Shown here one piece after another: positions 1-12,270 of a stretch of 64,000 nt of DNA. Every line of letters starts with the position of its first letter. The stretch's first letter is position 1. A program made the position numbers and the translations under genes. The DNA is taken from assembly GCA_013398055.1 (NCBI GenBank), contig VZRS01007674.1, positions 126,653 to 190,652 on the forward strand, in the 5' to 3' direction. The stretch comes from Ifrita kowaldi (Eukaryota > Chordata > Aves > Passeriformes > Cinclosomatidae). The notes beneath the pieces are model-generated. The model worked only from the letters and a program-made list of their open reading frames with translations. It was not told where the DNA came from and did not search any database.

Positions 1-1284
1 ACAACAGAAAAATGACCCTGTTACCTGAGGTTCTACTATGATTTTTAAGTGTGTCAGTAAGGGTTTTTTCCTTTAAGGGCTGGAGGTAGGGCTCTTTTAA
101 CTGCTTCATATCCACATTCCAAAACCTATTTAAAAACCTGAGTCTAAAGTCCAGCTGACAATGAACTCTATTTTCAGCTAAAACTCCCTCCTCCCCCACT
201 TCGCCACACACTGTTTCTGCTGCTGGTCCACTTGTGATAAAGACCAAAACTGTTGTTTGGCTGACATGCAGAAGGAGTTGTTTATCAAAAGGAGGCTATT
301 CTAGGAGGATATGCTCTTTAAACAGAACAATGGCGATTTTGAAGATAACCAAATCAGTACTACTTAGGTGTTAGATCTGTTTTAAATTGTTTCTGTGTTG
401 GAAAGTAGGAGGGGGCCCTGGTATTTGGCTTTGAATCTCTGGCTTGCAAGTGTGAAATGGCTAAATCCAAATTAGCTGCCAACTGTGCTTTGTACTGCAG
501 TTCATGCTTGTCTGTAGGGCCTGAGCACGGCACCTGAGGAGCACAGGCTGGGGGTGCAGGGAAAGGGGCCCCAGAAAATCCAATTTCGTTTTGTGATCCA
601 GACGTACCTTGCACTTCACCCAGGTTGTTTTGTTTTGTGTTGTTTCTTTCCACCCTTGGTGCTGCCTAGTTGAAGCAGCGGTGCCTAAAAGCAAACCTAC
701 ATGCAGACTCATCTTTGGGGAGTTAGGTCGGGTTATAGACACATCCCCATCCTGCTGAGATAAATTAACTGGTTTCTGGACATGAGAGAAGTATCAATAG
801 CTGATAAGTGGGACGAGAAACCAGGGAACCTCATGGGAAACTTAGTTCTGTACAAAAGCTTTGCAGACACATGTGAAGCATTTTTCTTTGCTCACACTTT
901 CTGCAGAGAGAGAATCTCACCGAGAATAAAGGTGACCTTCAAAGGCAAGGGAGAGGAACATTACATGTTCTGTCAAGCTCTTGGATGACTGTTTCTATTC
1001 TTTCTGAGCTATGACAGTCCCTAATTTTCTCTAATGAAAGCTTTTCTTCAAATATTTTCTCATATATTTTTGTTATTTTGGAATGTCACCAGATACAACT
1101 AAAAATTCCCCTTTCTCCCTTACTTGCCTTTTGTGGTACATTTAAAAATATTTTCCCAAAATTAAGAAAGTGAAGATTCCCTATAAATAAAGCAGTAACA
1201 ACTCTGTTCCCTGCCCTCCCTGCAATGCCTCTGCATGAAAAGAAAAGGAGCAGAAAACTTTCTTCTTCTCTTATGCTGACCATA

Positions 1285-1340
1285 TGGAAGTGATTTATTT
1301 AAGGCCACACAGTGAACTGCAAGAGAGGGATGATTGTCTC
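1285..1340 (-). repeat. Possible MIR-like SINE scrap
   Basis: The stretch 'TTTAAGGCCACACAGTGAAC' resembles the reverse complement of the MIR segment that contains AAGGTCACACAGC. Only about 50 bp align by eye, so this could be chance. MIR elements predate the split of birds and mammals, so a decayed copy in a bird is plausible. Confidence 0.25.
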
Positions 1341-1482
1341 TGCTGGCCATCTGATTAAAGCTCAGCCTAAATACGTTTGGAAATTTGCAGGTGGCTCAGA
1401 ACATCTGGGAGTGCCCACTGTTCCTGAAATATCTATTTTGATTGATTACAGAAGGGGAGAGGTCTTTTTTTATTCACCTGGT

Positions 1483-1510
1483 AGACATCTCCTGGCAGAC
1501 ATCTCCTGGC
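1483..1510. repeat. 14-bp perfect tandem duplication
   Basis: AGACATCTCCTGGC occurs twice back to back (1483-1496 and 1497-1510). This is a simple local duplication such as replication slippage makes. No coding context. Confidence 0.9.
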
Positions 1511-2409
1511 CCCAAAATTCAGAGTTAAACTTTTTTCAGATGTAACTCCCCTACCTTCTCCCTCCTTCAATACAAATGCAAGCTTAAATTCTTTTAAGTG
1601 TGAAAAGGGCACTTCAGTGACCCCTGCCTAGCATCACTGACACTGTTTGGCATCCTCACCTGAAGCCTGGATTTATTTTCTTAAAGATCCCCAGTAGGTA
1701 AACCCCATGGAAAAACTAACCCTTGACAGCTCTTGCTGTTTTAACCGTCACCTTTTAGAGCAAAGTGTGATGATGTGGAGATGAGGAGGGGCAGTTTGTT
1801 TGTGCTAGAGCCAGCCTTGCTGTTTGTTTTTTTATTCTGTCCTGTAATGATGCATTTTCAGAAGCTCTATCACACATCCAGGAAAAAAAAAGGTGACTCC
1901 ATGGTTATTCAGACAGACAGAGGGATGTGCTTTGTGCAGAAAGGTACAGGGTGTAGCCTGATTATTGCACTAAGTTTGGACAGAGACAGCTCTGTCAAGT
2001 GTGGCAATTAATGCACCCTTTCCTGTGCTTGCTCAGAGTAATTGCATCGCAAGGGGCACAAGGATATCTCGGCCAACAGTGACAACCCTGTAGTTTCCTG
2101 TGTTGTTCAGTCCTCTTGGAACTATGTGCTGTGCTCTGCTGTTAGGTTTGCAGACTGCTTCACAGGTATGTTGCCTGAGATTTAAACTTATTAATCTAAA
2201 ATGATCCTCTTTTAACAGAAATGGATTCCTGAAGAGGGTTGGGGTTTAAATTAGTGTGTCCCAGTACAGACTTAGAGGCCTATTGTCTACCTTGATTTTG
2301 AAAATGCTGCCCTTGATTTTTAATTTTTTTAATCTTGTCTAAGTCAAGAAACCACACTTCTATTTGGCTCTGTGTTTTTTTGGCTTTGTTCTAATAACTC
2401 TTGACCTAC

Positions 2410-2427
2410 CCGCATAGATTTATGCGG
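2410..2427. other. Short perfect hairpin (7-bp stem, 4-nt loop)
   Basis: CCGCATA at 2410-2416 pairs perfectly with TATGCGG at 2421-2427 around the loop GATT. CpG dinucleotides are scarce around it. The length is compatible with chance in a 64-kb window; no RNA family is recognised. Confidence 0.6.
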
Positions 2428-5250
2428 CTCGGAATAGGGGTTGTTCCTGGTTGTCACAATACCTCATATACAGTGACAGAGGTGCTGGAAACCAGGTTTT
2501 ATGACAATGTAAAGGGTAGAAACCCAAGTTAAGAGGAAATACATTCCCATACTTGAAATACCAAAAAATTTAGTAGAGGAAACTATTATAACTTGCAGTG
2601 CTGCTGGAGTCCAGTGAACAATTCTCTGCTTTGTGCGTGCTCCTGAAATTTTCTCTGTGTTGAGCTCCAAGCATCAATTGCTGCTGCCTGAACTCTGGTC
2701 TTGCTTTAATGATTGGTTCTTTGCTCTCGCCACTGTGCTGCATCTGTTTTTTTCTAGCCTGCTAAAAAAAAAAGTAAGTTGTACGTGTCAAAGAAAGAGA
2801 AAAACTGTTAAGGATTCATTTGCATGCCTTTGAGATGCAGGAGGTACAGGAAGCAACGGGTTTAGGGGAGGGCTAGCAAAGTCATTCCATAGGGGTATAA
2901 CAATAGGGAAACATGTAGAGTGGTTAGATGCTGTTAGATTAGATTAGTGCAGATTTATTTGGCAAGTGGTGTTTATTTTTCTATTAATCATATAGAGGTA
3001 CTTAAAGCTTGCAGAGAAAGTCTTATTTCACAAATCATTGTGGAGAATGGTTAGTTTCATGGGTGGGTGGTGGTATTTTGGTTTTTTGGTTTTTTTTTAA
3101 CCCTTCATATGAAGAAATTCCAATTTTTTTTTTTTTTAATTAGAAATGCTAGACTAGAACTAGAAAATGGAAATGGCAGTAAAGTAGTACAGGAGTTCAG
3201 GTATACTGAATTTCTCTGCTGCCATGATTGTTCCTAGGCTGGATTCTTGTTCATCTTTTGCATTAGAGATATTTTTTCCCTGCCTTTGCTCATGTTGTTA
3301 TAATCTTAAATGTGGTGAAATATGCTGACTTGTACCAAATTTTAGAGAGAGCAAATGGAAAGAACAAATGAATTCACAGTTGGTTAGAGCTAATTTTATG
3401 TAGTTACTAGCTTACATCATGGATTTCTCTGCCAGTTAGCTGTTTGAAAGTAAAATAGGTGGCATAGCATGGCCTGAAACAGAGAGAAAGGTTGGAGTTT
3501 CAGAGGGGCAGCCTCTTCACACCATTGCCAAATCACGTCTCATTTACTTTGCTTTTGTATTTGTATTTTAAAATAGGACACAGGTCTGATGGCTGCTGAC
3601 AACCCTCCTCAATATTTGTGGTTTCCCTTCAAAGGTTTTATTTGCTGTAAGCATTTTCTTGATGAAGTTTGTCGTGAGGGAGAAAGCTGGTGGCGCCGTG
3701 ACGTGGCCGTGGAGCATCACAGAGTTAGTTGGACTAAGTGGTCTCTGGCGAGTGCACCTCCTGCTGCTCACAGGGCCCCAGAAGAGCCTGGCTCAAAGCA
3801 GCCACTTGACTGTAGCCGCTGAGAACCTCTCCCAGAGGCATTTTCCTGGACCAGGCAACTGCTGCTCCTTGACCCTCTTCCCCTACTTCCTTCTGGTACC
3901 ACGCTCTTACTCCTCTTTTCTCCTGGTTTAGTTGCTTTTTTCTCTCTGAAGTCTATGCAGGTGCATAATTCCCTGTTGTTTACAATCTCTCTTAATCCTG
4001 CTGTGAGGGAGAGCTTCTTTCTTCCAGTGCTTTTCTCCCTTGTAATGCAACTAGAGCCACCACTAACCTTATCTAAAAGCTGATGGTTTGTCACTGGAGC
4101 TTCTCCTGACCTCCAGCCCCCTCTTGCCCTTACTCTCTGTCGGGTACCATTCTTTAACATGCACGTTCAGTGGATAAACAGAAAATGGGTTTCTACTCAA
4201 AATGGGTAGAAAGGGACTTGTATGATCTGTGGCAAATACATGCGTTTGCCACAATATTATTAGCATAGCCTTTTCCTGAGTCCCAAATGCTGGCCTATTT
4301 GCCCTTATTGGGTGACTGTTCTACTTTCTCTCTATTAATTTCCAGGGTAAATTTGAGCTATCTACTAAGTGCTACAATAACTGTGTGTAGACTAGTACTT
4401 TCTGACTTTAGTTAAACTGTAGGATGAATTTGTATTTTTCAGCATTTCCTTTGACCCACTTTTCTGAATTAGTTTCCACTTTCCCTGAAAAAGACTGTCC
4501 TGCCTCCCTTCTGGTTTTGCTATTTCCTTTTGTTTGCTGAAATATTTAATAAAAAGTTGCAGTAAGTAAAATCTATGGACAAAAATGTAAGTGGAGGAAA
4601 TTTCATTGGCTAGACAATACAGAAGGTCAGATTTGGTGACCTTGGTTTTCAGATGTATTTTCCTTAATTCTTAACTGAATGCAATTGTCAAGATTTATTT
4701 TTCTTTGCTTGACTGAACTATTTACTTTAGTCTAGCTGAAGATAAATCCTTTTCTTGTTCAGTTTTTACTTTCTTGATGCTTGTGATGATGTCATTATAT
4801 TTGCTTTTTGGTCATTCACAGAGTGCTCCATAGTAGAATTGTTGCCTGGTAATAAACTAGTGGACTTCTCTCTGAATTGATTTTTTGAGGGCAGAAATGG
4901 TACACTCTAAATTATTTTAAAGAAAGAAGAAAGGAAAATGAGATGACTACTCTCCCTGTCCCTTCATAATCATCTCTGAAACATGTGGTACGGTGTTGGA
5001 AACAGTGAGTAATCCTCACCTCCACAGCTCTGCCAGCCAGAGTGTTTCATGTGAGAAATGGTGTTTTGCTGACGCAGGGCCCTGCTTACTCCAGTGGGTT
5101 TCTCTTTGTGCTTAGTGAGATGCCAGAAAATCTACTGCATAGGTCATGCAGAGGGAAATTAATTTGGTGCCATCTCGTTTCAGCTCCTGCTTATCCTTAT
5201 CATGTGCCTGTGCCCTCCTCCAGAGGCTGGCAGGGGCTCTGCGGAATGGT

Positions 5251-5330
5251 CTGTGACAGGAATAGCCAGGACAGTGGCTTCAGGAGTGGCCTGTGACAGG
5301 AATAGCCGGGAGAGTGGCTTCGGGCATGCC
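5251..5330. repeat. 40-bp x 2 GC-rich tandem repeat (minisatellite)
   Basis: Two adjacent 40-bp units (5251-5290 and 5291-5330) both begin CTGTGACAGGAATAGCC and continue through AGTGGCTTC, with a few substitutions between them. The repeat lies in a GC-richer patch (about 5200-5420) within AT-rich DNA. The divergence suggests an older duplication than the other tandem repeats in the window. Open frames cross it, but they encode only the repeat's own translation and match nothing I know. Confidence 0.9.
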
Positions 5331-8300
5331 TGCTGTGAGCAGGGCTGCCTCCCCTGCCCTGAGGGAGCTGGCTGGCTCCACGCCTGCCCTTGCCTCGTGT
5401 GCCAGCCTTGTCCTACTCCCTCTCCTCTTCTCTCATGCTCTCAGTGTTCCTGGGTCATTTAAATAAGATAGTTTGAAAATGTACCATGGAAGTTTTAGAG
5501 GATGACTTTAGGCAGGATTTACATGATAGACACCAGATCCTGCTTGTCTGTGTGCAGATATACTTGCTCTGAGTTTACCTTAGCTGCAGGGAAGTGCCTA
5601 GAATTACAAATGTGACCGAGAGGAACAGGCCTTGCCTGTGGTGTTTGGAAGGGTGGCATGAGGAGGGTGCACAGGATGGTTGTGTCAGGGTTTGATGTCT
5701 TGGGGCTACCTGGAGCTGTGTCAGCAAACCGAACGTAGGAGGCAGGGACAAGTGTGGTAAAAGCCACAAGAGAAGATCCTCCCTTCTCAGTGTGATGCAC
5801 CTATACCAGGACTCTGTGGTATTGCAGCTACGTAAATGTGGTTCAAGCATTGTAAAACAAACCCCTTCCAGATAGCACAAATCATTCTCCTTTTGAAAGT
5901 TCTTCGTTGTTTCAGTCTTCCCACACCTCTCAGCCTCAAATGCCTTACCTAACACTCTAGACAAAGCATAATAAATCTTGCCCTCATTTTTTAATCTGTT
6001 GCACAAACTCCCTGCACTATGCAGACCATGGCAATCCTTTTGTATTATTTTGTTGCTTTCAAGGTATACCTACTGTTTAGCACTCTCCTCATTCACACCA
6101 TTGCTCAAAACTGACATCTTTCTCTGTTTCGTGTGAATCTGACAGTGTGAAATCTGTGCACCAGAAACTTAACTGTAACCACCTGCTGTTTTCTCTATAA
6201 TTACCAGTAAGCAAGTCCACTGTAAGTATGTGCGTCTCCACTTTGGATGCCAAAAAGACATTGATAGCTTCTGAGTCAATCATCTGTTGGTCTGACGTGA
6301 AAAAAATACCTCTCACTTGAGTCGGAACCTTATCCTTCTCTTATCTCTTTACTGTTTGAGATTTCATGTGGTAGCTATGATAGCTTGGATATTGCAACAC
6401 TGTTGGGGGCCATATGGAGATACCCAAACTTGTCCTAGTCCTAGGTTTGAAAATAGCTTAATTTCATAGAGCTAGCTAGTTTTGAAAATGTTCAAAGTCT
6501 ACACATGCCTGAATAAACTTTAGAGGACCTCTTGAAGCTCTTACTTTAGCAGGATATTTCAGTGGTTATGCTAGTGACCTTTTTCAGTACAAGAATTCAT
6601 GTTAATTCATGGCAACCTAGAGCATTATTATAAACCTCTTGACTGTTACATTTTTTGGGGCTTTGAAATGTAATCAAAGGTGGATTTATATGATACTAAG
6701 AGATGAAACAGTTACCAGCCTTAGGTTTCCTCCCTTATTTTTGTAGGAGGTTACCGCCAGAGTAAACTGAAATTGGAGGTGGTTTATGATCATGCTGCAG
6801 CCTGTACACTATACTTGCTCAGGAGTTTATCCAGGAGGATCAGCTGATCCTGCTGCAGGATGGTGACCTCTGGCAGAGACGCAGGACGGAGACAGCTGCT
6901 TCTGCTCTCCCAGCTAAACCTGCTTAAGAAGGTGGGTGGGAGTTGTTAATACCATTATTTGTTTAATTGTAGGGCTAATAGGTTAGTGTGTGTGTCACTT
7001 TATTACAATAGAATACATTAAATTGCAGCAGAGGTAAAACGGAGTGTGCTACTTTGGGAGCTGGTTTTCAATTGTTATTCCTTTTTATTGGCAAGACACT
7101 AAAAGGAGAAATAACCAGAAGCACACTCTGCTTTAAACTCTCCAGTAAAAAGACAGCTCACCCTGAAATGTCTGGTGCCATAGGGGTGTACAGTGTTTTT
7201 AGGAATAGAGGGCAAGGGTGAATTTTTAATTAGCCTGGTCTTCTTATTTTTCTCCAAGTATAGATAGGCTTAGCTTTCTCAGCCTTAGTACTTGAGAATA
7301 GGCAGCCAAGGGTGCTCTGGGAATTATTTGCTCAGGAAGTCTGTTAAAAAATGGGAATCAAAAAGTTTTTTCTATTTTAATAAGGAGAGGATAAAGTTTT
7401 TAATGATGATAGCCTTATGGAAGTGCAATTTTTCCCTTTCCCACCCCCCTCCATAATACCCTTAATAAACAAAATAGAGATCAACCAAATACTTCACAAG
7501 CTACTGCACAGATCACAGTGGTATTTTGTGAGATGCTGTGGGAGCTATCTCCTATGCTCAGGCCCACTGTGAATCTGCAAGTGATGGTCCTCTCAGGAAA
7601 GAAGCTGAGGGCGCTTGGCAGTGGAAAGGTTCTTGCCCATAGTGGAGATGGTGAGAGAATTGGCAATGAAGAGGTGACTAGTCACTCTGCAAGGCCTGGT
7701 CTGGGGCCAGTTTTCATTTTCATCTTGTTCTCTTTCTGTTTTTCTTTCTCTCTTGCTTTTGTTATTTATACCAATGAGCAAATGTTGCTTATTTTTAGCA
7801 GCCTTTCCATTTTGCTCAGGCACTGATCCCAAGTAATGGAATGCCTGTGGCCCTCCCTCAGGCACCATTCCACCTCTAATAGGAGCAAACAAATGCAAGC
7901 TTTGGTGTAGGGAGTTATTGATTTGCTTCCAGGCAAGTAGGTGAGTGTGATACATATAAAAGGTGCCCATGCCCACCACGTATCAGCACTCCAACATCAT
8001 CTGAAATGGCCTGGCATAATCTGCCTTGGGCTCTTGCTGAGAAATTGTGTTGCGCGTCTTCATAGAGCAGCCTTGCAACTTGCTTATTTTAGAGGATATA
8101 AACCCACCCCTAAGAGTGCAAACACCCCCAAATACACACACCAATTTCCACTAACAGAGCAAAAGCAAGGTCCTCCCTCGAGAGCAGACAGTTCCAGTTC
8201 TGGGAAGCAGATGGATCAATTAATAGAAGCAGAGGTAAGAGTTCCATAGATAGGGGTAGATGCTGTAAGCCCCATTTTTTTCCTTTTTTAATTTAGATCT

Positions 8301-11300
8301 TTTATCAGATCTTAATTTTATTTCAGAGATGCTAACACTAGGGATAATGGAGTCCTGAGAGAAACAGTTATGGGAGGGCTTCCACTGAGGTGTGGATGTC
8401 CAGAGAGTCCCTGCCACACAGATTAGCAGCTGGCAAGCCACATCTTCCATTGAGTGTCCTAGCAGCTTTATGTCTTCTTTCCAATGACTTTAGACACTAC
8501 CCCTTCTCTAAACCCCTTTAGGCAGGAAAAAAAAAAAATAAGGAAGGGTGTATCCAATCTGAGACAATAAAGCTTATCCTTTCCTAGCCTTACTCAAAAA
8601 AGATACTCAAGAAGGAGTATCTACAAATTTAAACTGCAAGGAAGGAGATGCAGAGTTTTTAGGTCTTGCCCATCCAGGCTGCTCCCGCATCCCTCTCAGG
8701 TACAGGCAATTTGCTGGGAGACTAAGTGCCCTTGGTCACTGTTGCCTAAGTTGCATCAACAGCACTTGTCTCTTCTAGACACGTTTGTATTGCTGTTGGT
8801 GAGGTGATTTCTAGCTTGTGCCTATTTCAGTTCCAGGTGTAAGAAAAGCAGGTGAAGAGGTTGTCCCACACCCTCAGTGTTCCTCAGATTCCACCCAGCC
8901 TTTAGGTATAGCTGCATGATGCTTGGTTCTCTCAGTGGGGTCTGGCTTAGTGTAAACACTTCTTGTAGGTTTTTGTGTTCCCTATTTTCAGGCCTGACTC
9001 GTTTTGACAGGGTGAGGAGCCTACTTATGTGCATCCTTATGCTGGCAGAGGAAACTAATTTTCTGCTAATGGAAGGAGAAGAGAGGCTGGGGAAATATTA
9101 CTCAAGCACAGCCAGAGCAACCAGTGGTCCTGTGCTTAATTTACTAATGCCATGTTTATGCAAGTATTGTCACTTTTGCCACTGCTTGGGAGTTACCATT
9201 GACTGCATTTGAAATATATTGGAGATGGGGAGGAGGAGAAACCTTGTTTAGGTAACAAAGTAATGCTGCCTTTGAGAGGGACCTAAATACCTTTTCTACC
9301 ATAGATCTTTGTAGTCTTTCCACCTTTTCTGCTGTTCCAGTTGCTGATGGTTTTATCTGTACTCTGGCATATCTCTCCCCTGAAGCAAGTCTTCTCTGTG
9401 CCAAGTCCCTGTTTTGGTACTGTCATTCAAAATCCAGCTCTTGTTAACTATCCTGAACCCAATGGATGGGGGAAGGTATCTATTCTAAAGCTACTCTTTT
9501 AAATTTAGCTGTATTTGTGTGCTATGATCTGCACGCCTCTGCCCCCAAATTACTAAAATTGCAGAACAGTTGTCCAGGGCTTATTTTTCATTAAATGACT
9601 CTTATAACTGGTATTCCCATTAATGACTATCTTAGTCTGAAATGCAGCAAGACATTTAACGTGAGTGGGATATGATACCCACCTCAAATAATACCGTGTT
9701 GCATCAGTAGATGTTTTCATATTTTCAGGTAAGCAGACTGGTGTTGGAGGAAAAGGTTAGTCTATTAACACCTCTGCTCAAAGCAAGCCAACTTCCTTTC
9801 TACATGAAATAATTATTTTTTCACATAAGCCCTTAGTGCCTCTGCTATGTTTGCACTTGTAAGTCTCAAACATTGCAATACAGATCACCCTTTATGAGTG
9901 GAATCTGAGGTCATGTGTCTGCATTTCAAATTTAAAATCACTGTACATGGGCTACCATGCACTGGCTTGTGAATGCTGTAGGTGTAGAGGCTACAGACCC
10001 ATATTTCAGGTGTGAAGAAAGTAAGGCCTTTTTTAGCACTTAAAGCACCCGTGTGTGCAACTCACAGTTATGAGTGCCTTTGGCAAAACTTTATAAATTC
10101 TTTTGATTCATAGCTGGCATCTCACCATTCGTATGGTCAGGATTACATATAAATATATATCTGTCCTATACATAACAGAACCATTTAAAGCATCCCCACA
10201 GCCTAAAGGTGAAGTGAACTTGGGCGCAAAATTCACTCTACCTTTGTGGAACACTTGCTGGGGAGAATACTGAAAGGCCTCTTGTCTGCCACAGTCCAGG
10301 GCTTACCAGTGATTTTGGGTGGCTGGCAATCCATGCATCTGTTTATACAATTCCAGCAAGGATTAAGGGTCTTTAACCAACCAAAGTTCAGACATAGGTG
10401 GTGGTGGGAGCAGTGATTGTAACCAGCATGCCAAGGAAGTACAGAGATAGGAAGGCTTCTATCCTGGATCTTGGGTCCTGGGGCTTTCATGGATAAAAAG
10501 TTGCAGCTGGAGTTGGAGAGGTGTAATGACACACAAATCTTTGGTTTAATCATCCTCTAAAGTTGTGCCCAGGGCTGGCTTACAGAAGATGAAAAAAACT
10601 AATGAACCCTGAGGAGGACTGATCTGCAGCTGTCTTCAATAGCTTCCTTGAAGGAGGTCTTTTTTCACTGCATATATAACCACTGCATGTTGCTGTTTCG
10701 AGCAGCTGTGTCTTGGCTGCTCCGAAATGCTTATTGCTGGAACTATCTCTTAAAACTCTGGCCAGCACCTGAAAAAATATTATTATTTAAGGTGACATTA
10801 ACATCCAGGTTCCAGCCACAATTTTGAGCTGGGTACACCACAGCTGCAATAGGAGAGGCTGTCTGTGCCCCAGAAAGCTTATTTTTCTATCTGCAGACAC
10901 TTAACTTTGAAAGAGGAAATGGGTAGAGGCAAGCTAGCTTTTTTCATCCAATGTGAGCTGGCTAGACGAGTCAGGGAGATTCTTAACCAGTGTGAGATGA
11001 TGGTAAGATTGGAGCAATCTGGCAGAACTGCAAAAAAATCAGATTTAAAATTCCCAAACTTTTGTCATTCCACGCTCAGTAGCAGGGCTAGGAGAAGGAG
11101 CTTGGGAATGGAGCACAAGACTGAATTTCAGCTTCTCTTGGTGCTTTTGCCACAAATTCTTGAGTACTTACATATACTATATACCTATATTTCACTGCTG
11201 TGCTAGACCCAGGATTTTTACATTGTGCTGCTGTATTCCAGAAACTCTTGCACCAATAGCACAGTTTACAAGGGACATGCTCAAGTGATCTAGTGTGACT

Positions 11301-12159
11301 TTAACTATGCTGGTGCAAGAATTTGAATTCAGAGATTGAAAGCGCACATTCACAAAGAAAAATGTTGCATTACCAACATTTGTTAACCAAAATATGATAA
11401 CTAGCTTAGGGTAAGAGCTTAAGGCTGTCCTCTGTGCTAAAAGGCCCATGTAGAGAAACTGGGTGAGCCCTGGGGTGAAAACTGCAAGCTGCTGAATGCA
11501 ACGTTCAACAATATGGCTATATTTTTAATTTACTTCAAATAAGGAGTCTTTTTGTCCTACGAAGTATGAGGTATTGAGATGTTTTGCAAATATTGCATAT
11601 TTGTTTCTCTTAATATGTTATTGGCTAGCTGGTATTTTGACTAAAAGTAATTATTGTGAGAAGCTTTAAAAATGAACTCTTTACAACTGATCATTTAATA
11701 ATAATTAAAGGCAGTGAAGGAAACATTCAGTAGTTTCAGCAGTAAAACTGAAGAGCGTATCATCTGAAATTCTCTAATATTTCTGTTGCAAGAACTGAGG
11801 CAGGGAATTTATCTTAAGCAATTGCTTTTGGAAAAACATCCTTGCCAGTAATTTCTTTTTTATTCACAGAATACGCAAAAGAAGGGATAAGTCCGTGACA
11901 AAAAAAAATTGCGACTGCCTGCTAAAGGCGTTAATACGACGCTAACGAACCATAGCCTTTCCAAAGCAGAGCTGGCAATGTTGCCACCCATCTGTGCTGA
12001 GTAGGATGTGCAAGCAGAAGTCAGGGCTGAAAACCCTCCACCTGTTTTCAGAAAGTAAGTGAGCACACACTGAAGTTACTCAGCGTATTTGCTCTGTCTT
12101 CGGCAGTCTGGGTGATGTTGTTACTACTACTTTTCTGCTGTCTCATATCTCCCACCGCC
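5331..12159. other. Non-coding block, no gene recognised
   Basis: No recognisable coding exon, RNA gene or transposon. The antisense frame of 143 codons at 5575-6006 has no domain or codon pattern that suggests a gene, and a 93-codon frame overlaps it in another frame. A 16-bp palindrome at 6836-6851 is listed separately. A strong donor-like AG|GTAAGA occurs near 8230 but I could not pair it with a convincing acceptor. The rest is ordinary AT-rich sequence. Confidence 0.55.
6836..6851. other. 16-bp perfect palindrome centred on an E-box
   Basis: AGGATCAGCTGATCCT reads the same on both strands and has the E-box CAGCTG at its centre. CTGCAG sites flank it on both sides. It could be a dimer-binding site or chance; nothing nearby settles which. 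Confidence 0.6.
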
Positions 12160-12270
12160 ATGTGCCAGCTGATAGGGGAACTGTGACATACCACACCCCC
12201 GTGGCCAGGAAGGGGGTCACATGGACTGGTCTCATCCAGAGCACTTTAAAGAAACTGATAAGCCCTATCT
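12160..12270. promoter_or_regulatory. Cluster of GATA, CACCC and E-box motifs (possible enhancer)
   Basis: Within about 110 bp there is an E-box CAGCTG (12166-12171) overlapping a GATA site TGATAG (12170-12175), a CACCC box CCACACCCCC (12191-12200), a strong GATA site CTGATAAG (12255-12262) and an inverted GATA site CTATCT (12265-12270). E-box/GATA composites plus CACCC boxes are a known arrangement in vertebrate blood-cell enhancers bound by GATA, TAL1 and KLF factors. Function here is inference from motifs only; such short motifs also cluster by chance. Confidence 0.3.

Larger units (their letters stand above)
1..5250. other. Non-coding block, no gene recognised
   Basis: AT-rich sequence with no open frame that resembles a known protein. 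Frames on both strands at 3568-4160 overlap each other in a GC-richer patch and show no domain. T-rich low-complexity tracts lie at about 3060-3140. Separately listed inside it are a possible MIR scrap, a 14-bp tandem duplication and a short perfect hairpin. Nothing else is supportable. Confidence 0.6.

Noticed and set aside
3768..4160. 130-codon minus-strand frame
   Set aside because: Opposed by overlapping + frames in a GC-richer patch; arginine/serine-rich low-information translation with no family match.
5575..6006. 143-codon minus-strand open frame, longest outside the CR1
   Set aside because: No recognisable domain, signal or codon pattern; overlaps another minus frame (5519-5800); length is within chance expectation for 64 kb scanned in six frames.
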